A program made the position numbers and the translations under genes. 33,655 nt of DNA. Source: an uncultured Bacteroidales bacterium (lineage in GTDB: Bacteria; Bacteroidota; Bacteroidia; Bacteroidales; GWA2-32-17). The notes below the pieces were generated by a model that made no database searches, was not told the DNA's origin, and saw only the letters and a program-made list of their open reading frames with translations. This document shows positions 8,686-15,686 of the stretch, piece by piece; position 1 is the first letter of the stretch; each line of letters starts with the position of its first letter. The stretch covers positions 1-33,655 of the forward strand of contig CALGPK010000048.1 in the NCBI GenBank assembly GCA_937960415.1. The letters are read 5' to 3'.

Positions 8686-9990
8686 ATGTTAACCATTAAT
8701 AATATGAAATCGGTATTTACAACATTTGTAACATTAGTAAGTTTAACAGGTTTTGTCCTTACATCATGTATAAAAGAAAAGTTCGACGAACCGCCGGTAA
8801 ATATTCCTCATGTCGATTTTCAGGCCAATAAAACTATTGCCGAACTTAAAGCCATGTATAGCGGGGGACTCGATTCTATTCAAGACACCATCATCATTAA
8901 AGGTATTGTTATATCGAGCGATGAAGAAGGTAATATTTATAAATCGCTTTACATACAAGACAACACAGCAGGAATTTTAATTGCTCTCGATAGAACTAAT
9001 CTGTACACAACATTTAAACCCGGCCAGCGAGTTTATGTTAAATGTAAAGGATTGTTTCTTGGCAATTACGGAGGTGTAACTCAATTGGGCTATAAATACA
9101 ACAACAGCATTGGTCGTATTCCGAATGCCATCATCGACAATCATTTGTTCAGAGATAGTTTGCCGGGGGCTGTTCCTACCCCGTTAAGCCGCGAAATTAC
9201 TACTATCACCGGTAACGATATTGGACGTTTAATACGAATTGACAATGTCTTTTTCGAAGAAGTTAATGTAGAATTTGCTCCACAATCGGCTTCAGCTACC
9301 GACCGCAAATTACAAGACATCAATGGCAATTCCATCATCTTACGTACCAGTAAATACGCCACTTTTGCCAGCAATAAAACTCCCAAAGGACGTGGATCTA
9401 TAATTGCTATCTTAAGTAGTTACAACGGTACATATCAACTATACCTCAATAGTATAAAAGACCTCGTTGATTGGGATACTACTGCCCCAATTCCAAGCAA
9501 TATTATTTACGAAACATTTACAACAGCACCTACCGATTGGATTACATATAGCGTTTCGAGCAATAAAAACTGGATATACGATGCTACATTTCAATGCATG
9601 TCGATAAACGGCTATGGAGCCGATGTGCCCAGTCATGACTGGCTCATTAGTCCTGCCATCAATCTAACCAATGTATCGTCGCCCATTCTTACATTTAAAA
9701 CATGGACTCGTTACACCGATACAGGCACCCCCAAACCCTTAACGGTTTGGATTTCGGACAATTATACCGGCACAGGAGATCCAACACAAGCAACATGGAC
9801 AGAAATTACAAACATTAACCTTTCTCCTACTAATAGTCAGACCTGGACCCATAGTGGCGACATTGATTTATCTAATTACATAGGAAAAACCATTTACATC
9901 GGATTTAAGTACATAAGTTCAGGAACAGGAAGTAATTCAAGTTCGCATTGGGAAGTTGATGAGTTTAAAGTAAAAGCATTAAGTAAATAA
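8686..9990 (+). CDS. DUF5689 / choice-of-anchor J lipoprotein
   Basis: A 434-residue surface or periplasmic lipoprotein. The lipobox FVLTSC places the lipidated Cys at residue 27 of this frame. A second ATG at 8704 (MKSVFTTF) gives a cleaner signal peptide and may be the true start. Residues about 45-265 match the DUF5689 pattern (TIAELKAMYSGG..., GIVISSDEEGNIYKSLYIQD, LFLGNYGGVTQLG), an OB-fold-like domain. Residues about 275-434 resemble a choice-of-anchor J/MAM-like jelly-roll (DWLISPAINL, LTFKTWTRY, IYIGFKY, HWEVDEF). It follows the TonB receptor closely, and such pairs are frequent in this phylum. Its ligand is unknown. Confidence 0.85.
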   Translation: MLTINNMKSVFTTFVTLVSLTGFVLTSCIKEKFDEPPVNIPHVDFQANKTIAELKAMYSGGLDSIQDTIIIKGIVISSDEEGNIYKSLYIQDNTAGILIALDRTNLYTTFKPGQRVYVKCKGLFLGNYGGVTQLGYKYNNSIGRIPNAIIDNHLFRDSLPGAVPTPLSREITTITGNDIGRLIRIDNVFFEEVNVEFAPQSASATDRKLQDINGNSIILRTSKYATFASNKTPKGRGSIIAILSSYNGTYQLYLNSIKDLVDWDTTAPIPSNIIYETFTTAPTDWITYSVSSNKNWIYDATFQCMSINGYGADVPSHDWLISPAINLTNVSSPILTFKTWTRYTDTGTPKPLTVWISDNYTGTGDPTQATWTEITNINLSPTNSQTWTHSGDIDLSNYIGKTIYIGFKYISSGTGSNSSSHWEVDEFKVKALSK

Positions 9991-9992
9991 AT

Positions 9993-11723
9993 ATGAGCGA
10001 ATACGTTGTATCTGCCAGAAAATATCGTCCATCGACTTTTAAAACCGTAGTTGGTCAGGAAATTATTACCACCACGCTAAAAAATTCTATTAAAAACCAA
10101 CAACTGGCTCATGCATATTTATTCTGTGGTCCGCGTGGAGTAGGCAAAACAACCTGTGCCCGAATCTTTGCCAAAACCATCAACTGCTTTAATCCTACTC
10201 CCGATTACGAACCTTGCAACCAATGCGAATCGTGCATCAATTTCAATAAAAACGCATTATTTAATATTCACGAACTCGATGCCGCTTCTAATAATAGCGT
10301 CGATTCTATTCGTGAACTTATACAGCAAGTACGAATACCGCCTCAGCTTGGTAAATACAGCGTCTTCATCATCGACGAAGTACACATGTTGTCGAAAGAT
10401 GCTTTCAACGCTTTTCTTAAAACCCTCGAAGAGCCTCCTATGCATGCCATTTTTGTAATGGCTACCACCGAAAAACACAAAATTATACCTACCATACTTT
10501 CGCGTTGCCAGGTTTTCGACTTCAAACGAATACAAATAAACGACATTGTACAACATCTTGAATATATTGCTCAGCAAGAAAATATTCAGTACGAAAAAGA
10601 AGCACTCATCATCATCGCTCAAAAAGCCGACGGTAGTATGCGCGATGCACTTTCTATCTTCGATCAAATGGTTAGTTTTTGCGAAAATCATGTTTCGTAC
10701 GAAAAAGTCATTAAAAACCTTAACGTACTGGATTACGACTATTATTTTAAACTAACTAACTTGTTTCAGCAGGGCAATTATAGTGAATCGCTACTTATCT
10801 TTAACGATATTTTGTTAAACGGTTTCGACCCACAATATTTTATCAGCGGACTGGCCGAACACTTACGCAACCTTATGCTATGCAAAGACAGCAAAACAAT
10901 TTCATTGCTTGAAGTTAGCGAATCCATAGCCCAACGATATGTCGATCAAGCCAATTTTTGCTCCATAGCATTTTTATACGAAGCACTGAATATAATCAAC
11001 GAAACCGATGTACAATACAAAACCAGTTACAACAAGCGTTTTTTGGTTGAACTTATGCTATATCGGCTATGTTTTATTCAAAATCAGCCAACAAATTCAC
11101 CGGTCCAAAACTCAAACACAATAGTTCAAAATACTCAAACCACTACCACACCAACTCAAATACCCATACAAAGCGAAACAAAACCATACCATGTTCAACA
11201 AACTACCGAAACTAACACCACCACTAACGAACCACCTACATCAAAAATCAATAAACAAGCTGCCACTATTGCATCAGGTTTTTCTATAAAAAAACAACAA
11301 GAAAAAAACACCAAACAAACACTTATCATCGATAACAAAGAAAAAATTGAAGAAATACAGCCATTCAATTTAGAAATGGCTTTAAAAGCATGGAATTCAT
11401 ACCTCCAACGAAAAGAAACCGATATTCGTATTAAAACACTTTATACCAAAAACCATGACTTTGCTTCATGGAACACCGAAACCTTAGTTTTAAAAGTGTT
11501 GAATAAATCACAGGAACAAGAAATCCTTAAAATTCACGATGAACTGCTTGCTTATTTAAGAGCAAATCTAAAAAACCCAAACATAAAAATAGAAATTGCA
11601 CATAGTGAAGAAGATATTAAAAGCGATAAGCCATACACCGATAAAGAAAAATTTGAATATTTTGAAAAAAAATACCCATTACTAAACGAAATAAAAAAAC
11701 AACTTGACTTAGATTTTATGTAA
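9993..11723 (+). CDS. dnaX: DNA polymerase III subunit gamma/tau
   Basis: The clamp-loader ATPase of the replicative polymerase, 576 residues. Visible motifs are Walker A GPRGVGKTT (46-54), the zinc-binding cysteines C65, C75, C78 and C81, Walker B IIDEVH (126-131), sensor 1 ATTE (157-160) and the SRC arginine-finger motif (170-172). The clamp-loader collar extends to about residue 370. A Gln/Thr/Asn-rich linker (about 370-450) and a less conserved tau-like end follow. The linker contains A-rich runs but no obvious slippery frameshift site was identified. It starts 2 nt after the DUF5689 gene stop, so it is probably read through from upstream, an unusual neighbour for a replication gene. Confidence 0.95.
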   Translation: MSEYVVSARKYRPSTFKTVVGQEIITTTLKNSIKNQQLAHAYLFCGPRGVGKTTCARIFAKTINCFNPTPDYEPCNQCESCINFNKNALFNIHELDAASNNSVDSIRELIQQVRIPPQLGKYSVFIIDEVHMLSKDAFNAFLKTLEEPPMHAIFVMATTEKHKIIPTILSRCQVFDFKRIQINDIVQHLEYIAQQENIQYEKEALIIIAQKADGSMRDALSIFDQMVSFCENHVSYEKVIKNLNVLDYDYYFKLTNLFQQGNYSESLLIFNDILLNGFDPQYFISGLAEHLRNLMLCKDSKTISLLEVSESIAQRYVDQANFCSIAFLYEALNIINETDVQYKTSYNKRFLVELMLYRLCFIQNQPTNSPVQNSNTIVQNTQTTTTPTQIPIQSETKPYHVQQTTETNTTTNEPPTSKINKQAATIASGFSIKKQQEKNTKQTLIIDNKEKIEEIQPFNLEMALKAWNSYLQRKETDIRIKTLYTKNHDFASWNTETLVLKVLNKSQEQEILKIHDELLAYLRANLKNPNIKIEIAHSEEDIKSDKPYTDKEKFEYFEKKYPLLNEIKKQLDLDFM

Positions 11724-11730
11724 AATAAAA

Positions 11731-11757
11731 CGGAGGTAGCACATAGGCATACCTCCG
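11731..11757. terminator. hairpin after dnaX, possible terminator
   Basis: A perfect 8-bp inverted repeat, CGGAGGTA (11731-11738) and TACCTCCG (11750-11757), encloses an 11-nt loop seven bases past the dnaX stop. It is followed by an A-rich rather than a T-rich run. It therefore lacks the U-tract of a plus-strand intrinsic terminator and could instead be a regulatory or mRNA-stabilising stem. Confidence 0.4.
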
Positions 11758-11810
11758 AAAACCCTAAAAACAGTTATTTGGAAGAACAAGCATAAATAAG
11801 ACGACAAAAA

Positions 11811-13250
11811 ATGATCAAACGTTGCTTTAATCATATAAAATTCATATTAAAAAACGTTAATTTACTTTTAATCATAATCCTAATTGTTTATTCTTGCAAA
11901 AAAGAAAATTTTTACTCTGGCAACGACGCTGTACTGAAATTTTCGACCGATATCGTGCATTTCGACACTGTTTTTACAACCATTGGAAGTGCCACACGAT
12001 ATTTCATTGTTTACAATCCGCTCAATAAGCCTATCAAACTTTCAGCCATACGACTGGCACGAGGAAATCAATCATTCTTTAGAATTAACATTAACGGTAT
12101 AAGCACGCGAGAATTAAAAAACGTAGAAATCGATGCCAAAGACAGTTTGTTTATTTTTGTAGAAGTTAAAATTAATCCTAATAATGTAAATAATCCTGTG
12201 GTTGTTCAAGACTCCATAGAATTTCATTACAATGACAGGATGCAAGACGTCGATTTAGTTGCATTTGGTCAGGATGTACATCTTATTAATGCACAAATAT
12301 TCAATCAAAATACCACATGGACAGCCGATAAACCCTATCTGATATATAATTCGATGCTTGTTGATAGCAATACTACTCTAACCATAGAAGCCGGCACTAA
12401 ACTCTATTTTCATCACAAATCGAGAATGTACATAAAAGGTACACTTATTGCGAATGGTACGCAACAAAATCCAATTATATTTCGTGGCGATCGTTTGGAA
12501 AAATGGTACGACAAAATTCCAGGCCAGTGGGACGGAATATACTTTGTCGTTGGCAGCAAAGATAATGTTATGAACTACTGCGAAGTGCGTAATGCTATCA
12601 TAGGCATACAGGTCGATACGCTTGCTTCTACATTACAACCAACTCTTACCATTTCAAATTCTAAAATTCTAAATATGAATGTAGCCGGAATTTTCGCCCA
12701 AGGAAGTACCATTAAAGCATGGAACTGCATTATTGCCAATTGTGGACAATTTGCCATTGCACTAACCATCGGTGGATCGTATGAGTTTTACCATTGCACT
12801 ATCATTAATAATTGGTATTATACTAACCGACAAACTCCATCGGTACTATTAAATAACTATTATCAGGATATAAATGGCAACATTCAAGTTCGACCACTTG
12901 AAAAAGCCAATTTTGCAAATTGCATCATATATGGTAACAAAGAAAGCGAAATTTATATCGACAAGTTTCCAAACTCACCTGTTTTTAGTTTTGAATTCAA
13001 ACATTGCTTAATAAAAGCCGGTAATGACCTGAATACAAACAACACCTCCGAGTGGATAAACATCATCAAAAATCAGAATCCACAACTTAAAGATCCGATA
13101 AACGAAAAATTCGAATTGCAAACAGGTTCCATTTGCATCGACAAAGGCGACATTGTTGTAGGTAGTCAATACCCATTGGATTTTAACGGAAATAATCGTA
13201 TATTAGACCTCAAACCCGATTTAGGGGCTTTCGAATGGCAACAACCATGA
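11811..13250 (+). CDS. right-handed beta-helix repeat lipoprotein
   Basis: A 479-residue lipoprotein. A basic N-terminus and long hydrophobic stretch lead to the lipobox LIVYSC (Cys at about residue 29), an acceptable start with a slightly long n-region. Residues about 35-165 form a beta-sandwich-like domain (FDTVFTTIGSATRYFIVYNP). From about 170 onward the protein reads as a parallel beta-helix, with short hydrophobic strands and turns (TLTIEAGTKLYF, RMYIKGTLIANGTQ, WDGIYFVVGSKDNVMNYCEV). It ends LDLKPDLGAFEW, the DLGAFE signature common at the end of such Bacteroidota proteins. It overlaps the rtcB-like gene. It is probably surface exposed, and no catalytic residues can be assigned. Confidence 0.82.
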   Translation: MIKRCFNHIKFILKNVNLLLIIILIVYSCKKENFYSGNDAVLKFSTDIVHFDTVFTTIGSATRYFIVYNPLNKPIKLSAIRLARGNQSFFRININGISTRELKNVEIDAKDSLFIFVEVKINPNNVNNPVVVQDSIEFHYNDRMQDVDLVAFGQDVHLINAQIFNQNTTWTADKPYLIYNSMLVDSNTTLTIEAGTKLYFHHKSRMYIKGTLIANGTQQNPIIFRGDRLEKWYDKIPGQWDGIYFVVGSKDNVMNYCEVRNAIIGIQVDTLASTLQPTLTISNSKILNMNVAGIFAQGSTIKAWNCIIANCGQFAIALTIGGSYEFYHCTIINNWYYTNRQTPSVLLNNYYQDINGNIQVRPLEKANFANCIIYGNKESEIYIDKFPNSPVFSFEFKHCLIKAGNDLNTNNTSEWINIIKNQNPQLKDPINEKFELQTGSICIDKGDIVVGSQYPLDFNGNNRILDLKPDLGAFEWQQP

Positions 13251-14449
13251 TGACTATCAAAGGAGAATATACAACTGCCAGAGTTTATGCAACTGAAATT
13301 GAAGAGGAATGTATCCAGCAAATAAAACAACTGGTCAACCATCCCGCTTTTAATCAACCTATTGCTATTATGCCCGACGCCCATAGCGGGAAAGGTGCAG
13401 TTATCGGATTCACAACATTGCTAACGGACAAAGTCATACCCAACGTAATTGGAGTGGATATTGGTTGTGGGATGCTCACCTCACAAGTAAAACTACCCAA
13501 TAATCTTAAACTTGAAAAACTCGATCAAATTATTAAAAAGCAAATTCCCATGAGTACTGAAATTCATAAAAAAATGCCCAAAACCCATTTTAGTTTTACC
13601 GAACTTAACAAGCAAATACAGAATTTTGTTCATCATTACAACAAAAAGTTTCATAAAAAATACCAATCACCTGTTATTAACGAATCCTGGCTAAATAATA
13701 AATTCAAACAAATCAACTTCCCCGAAGATAAGTTTTATCATTCGCTTGGCACGTTAGGTGGCGGCAATCATTTTATTGAATTAGGCAAAAACGATAAAAA
13801 CACTTACTTTCTTACTATTCATTCGGGATCGAGACATTTTGGTAACAAAGTTGCCACCTACTGGCAAAACCTTGCCATCAAACAAAACGAAAATAAAAAG
13901 CAAGCCAATTCTATCCCAAAACAATTATCCTATCTTCAAAACTCCGATGCTTTTGAATATTTAATCGATATGGTTGTGTCGCAATACTATGCCTCTGTTA
14001 ATCGAAAAACCATGCTTCAAATTATTAAAGAAAACAGCGACATTGATATTATAAACACCATCGAAACAATCCACAATTATATCGATTTTGAAGATTTTAT
14101 TATCCGCAAAGGAGCTATTCGCTCCTATGTAGGTGAAACCATTATTATACCATTAAACATGCGCGACGGAACACTTATTTGCGAAGGAAAATCTGAAAAA
14201 GCATGGAACTTTTCAGCACCTCACGGAGCTGGAAGAAAATATTCCAGAACAAAAGCCAAAGCCCTTATTTCACTCGAAGAATTTAAAAAGAGCATGCAGG
14301 GCATTGTTTCTACATCCATCAGTAAAGATACTATAGACGAAAGCCCTTTTGCATACAAAGACAAAGATTATATCATTCAATCGATATTACCTACAGCAGA
14401 AATTAAAGATCACATTAAACCTGTTTTAAACATCAAAGCTAAAGAATGA
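13247..14449 (+). CDS. rtcB: RtcB-family RNA ligase
   Basis: A GTP- and Mn-dependent ligase joining RNA ends with 3'-phosphate or 2',3'-cyclic phosphate to 5'-OH ends, used in RNA repair. Metal and guanylation motifs are present: MPDAHSGKGAVIG, GVDIGCGM (metal Asp and Cys), LGGGNHFIEL, HSGSRHFG and SAPHGAGRKYSR, which carries the His that is guanylylated in the family. At about 400 residues it is a short-form RtcB. The start is ambiguous: ATG 13235 gives a 16-nt overlap with the lipoprotein gene, while ATG 13247 gives the usual 4-nt ATGA coupling and fits homologue starts better. It overlaps the downstream methyltransferase by 4 nt. No archease or RtcA/RtcR is next to it. Confidence 0.92.
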   Translation: MMTIKGEYTTARVYATEIEEECIQQIKQLVNHPAFNQPIAIMPDAHSGKGAVIGFTTLLTDKVIPNVIGVDIGCGMLTSQVKLPNNLKLEKLDQIIKKQIPMSTEIHKKMPKTHFSFTELNKQIQNFVHHYNKKFHKKYQSPVINESWLNNKFKQINFPEDKFYHSLGTLGGGNHFIELGKNDKNTYFLTIHSGSRHFGNKVATYWQNLAIKQNENKKQANSIPKQLSYLQNSDAFEYLIDMVVSQYYASVNRKTMLQIIKENSDIDIINTIETIHNYIDFEDFIIRKGAIRSYVGETIIIPLNMRDGTLICEGKSEKAWNFSAPHGAGRKYSRTKAKALISLEEFKKSMQGIVSTSISKDTIDESPFAYKDKDYIIQSILPTAEIKDHIKPVLNIKAKE

Positions 14450-14991
14450 AAAAACTTAGTATCGAAGAGCTACATCGAATAGATGCAGAAACCTTTAAAA
14501 AAAAGGAAAAACTCCCCGTTGTGATTATTCTTGACAACATTCGAAGTCAGTACAATATTGGTTCGGTATTTCGCACTTGCGATGCATTTCGCGTAAAAGA
14601 AGTTTTGCTATGTGGAATCTCGGCTACTCCACCCAGTCGCGAAATAGAAAAATCGGCTCTGGGATCCACTCAATCGGTTCAATGGAAATATTTCGAAAGC
14701 ACAACTCAAGCTCTCTTATATTGTAAACAAAAAAACTTTCAAATTATAGCCATCGAACAAACTGACGAAAGTAAAGATATCCGTCAATTTCATTATCTGC
14801 CTAAACAATCTTATGCATTTGTTTTTGGCAATGAAGTAAAGGGCATAGAACAGTCGGTGCTGAATATGTGTGATGTTTCGATAGAAATACCTCAATTTGG
14901 AACCAAGCATTCATTCAACGTTGCAGTAACTACAGCCATCGTTTTGTACGATTTTTTTGTTAAGTGTTCTAACGAAATTAATTTTTTTTAA
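14446..14991 (+). CDS. SpoU/TrmH-family RNA 2'-O-methyltransferase
   Basis: A 181-residue SPOUT methyltransferase using S-adenosylmethionine to methylate a ribose in tRNA or rRNA. The three SpoU motifs are present: LDNIRSQYNIGSVFRTCDAF (motif 1 with the catalytic Asn/Arg), FVFGNEVKGI (motif 2) and IPQFGTKHSFNVAVTTAIVLYDF (motif 3, with the knot). In motif 3 the usual G-x-x-x-S-L-N-V appears as GTKHSFNV. It lacks an N-terminal substrate-binding extension, as in TrmL/TrmH-like short forms, so the target nucleotide cannot be named. It is coupled to rtcB by an ATGA overlap and followed at 54 nt by an initiator tRNA gene. Confidence 0.88.
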   Translation: MKKLSIEELHRIDAETFKKKEKLPVVIILDNIRSQYNIGSVFRTCDAFRVKEVLLCGISATPPSREIEKSALGSTQSVQWKYFESTTQALLYCKQKNFQIIAIEQTDESKDIRQFHYLPKQSYAFVFGNEVKGIEQSVLNMCDVSIEIPQFGTKHSFNVAVTTAIVLYDFFVKCSNEINFF

Positions 14992-15005
14992 CAAACTGTT
15001 TTTTG

Positions 15006-15035
15006 TTGATTTCACAAAAATATTTATTAACTTTG
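15006..15035 (+). promoter_or_regulatory. promoter of tRNA-fMet
   Basis: TTG at 15006-15008 and TAACTTTG at 15028-15035 are separated by 19 nt, matching the Bacteroidota -33/-7 promoter. The predicted start of transcription, around 15040, lies a few bases before the tRNA 5' end. Confidence 0.65.
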
Positions 15036-15044
15036 CATCAAAAT

Positions 15045-15116
<72 letters not shown>

Positions 15117-15121
15117 CTAAT

Positions 15122-15155
15122 AAAAAGCCGAAAAATAATCGGCTTTTTTTATTTT
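15122..15155 (+). terminator. intrinsic terminator of tRNA-fMet
   Basis: The inverted repeat AAAAAGCCGA / TCGGCTTTTTTT with an AAAATAA loop has its T-tract on the plus-strand 3' side, directly downstream of the tRNA. Confidence 0.85.
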
Positions 15156-15317
15156 AAAAAAAGATTTGTTGTGGCTAATTATCGGAGCTATAAAGCAAGA
15201 TAAAGCTTATTATTACACAGTTTTTTAGTACGGATATAAAGAATTTAACGTTATAGGATTTGTCTGTGTTTAAAAAAACTTTTAGTCTGTACTATACCAA
15301 AACTATAACTAACCTTG

Positions 15318-15391
15318 TAGCGAGAGCCGGGATTGAACCGGCGACCTCATGATTATGAATCATGCGCTCTAACCAACTGAGCTACCTCGCC
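15318..15391 (-). tRNA. tRNA-Met (CAT), elongator type
   Basis: A 74-nt cloverleaf: acceptor GGCGAGG against TCTCGCT (one G:T at each end), D arm GCTC-AGTTGGTTA-GAGC, anticodon arm CATGA-TTCATAA-TCATG with CAT, T arm GCCGG-TTCAATC-CCGGC, discriminator A, no encoded CCA. It lacks the GGG/CCC anticodon stem of the initiator, so it is elongator Met. A CAT tRNA can also be tRNA-Ile after lysidine modification, but the body (GTTGGTTAGAGC) looks more like Met. It has three partial copies of itself immediately upstream. Confidence 0.88.
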
Positions 15392-15619
15392 ATTTAATTT
15401 CAGAACCTTTTTGAGGCAACCTTCCCGATTATAATCGGGACGCTCTAACCAACTGAGCTACCTCGCCATTTAATTTCAGAACCTTTTTGAGGCAACCTTC
15501 CCGATTACAATCGGGACGCTCTAACCAACTGAGCTACCTCGCCATTTAATTTCAGAACCTTTTTGAGGCAACCTTCCCGATTACAATCGCAACGCTCTAA
15601 CCAACTGAGCTACCTCGCC
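15392..15619 (-). repeat. three 76-bp tandem modules carrying the 5' part of tRNA-Met
   Basis: The first 27 nt of the tRNA (acceptor 5' strand, complete D arm, base 26) recur without change at 15441-15467, 15517-15543 and 15593-15619, each exactly 76 bp from the last. In each module (minus strand) they are followed by an 18-nt palindrome, TCCCGATTATAATCGGGA or a variant, in the place of the anticodon arm. Then comes AGGTTGCC (resembling the tRNA's AGGTCGCC) and a 23-nt AT-rich spacer. The 3' half of the tRNA, including T arm and acceptor 3' strand, is missing. The array is upstream of the intact tRNA in the direction of transcription. Confidence 0.93.
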
Positions 15620-15631
15620 TAAATTGACCTG

Positions 15632-15663
15632 CAAAATTAATATTTTTCAAACAAATTATCAAA
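15632..15663 (-). promoter_or_regulatory. promoter upstream of the tRNA-half array
   Basis: On the minus strand TTTG (15663-15660), a 20-nt spacer and TAATTTTG (15639-15632) form a complete Bacteroidota promoter. Transcription would start around 15624-15620, at the edge of the first tRNA-half module, and run through all three modules into tRNA-Met. Confidence 0.65.
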
Positions 15664-15686
15664 CAGTTTCAATTTAAAATTTCTTA

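Noticed and set aside
10257-10691. 144-codon antisense open frame
   Set aside because: It lies wholly within the conserved ATPase part of dnaX on the other strand and has no recognisable domain.
15364-15619. CRISPR array
   Set aside because: The 76-bp units are contiguous with no variable spacers, contain tRNA sequence, and no cas gene is in the window.
15392-15619. Three additional tRNA genes
   Set aside because: Each module lacks the T arm and the 3' acceptor strand and has a 6-nt anticodon loop, so none can form a functional tRNA.
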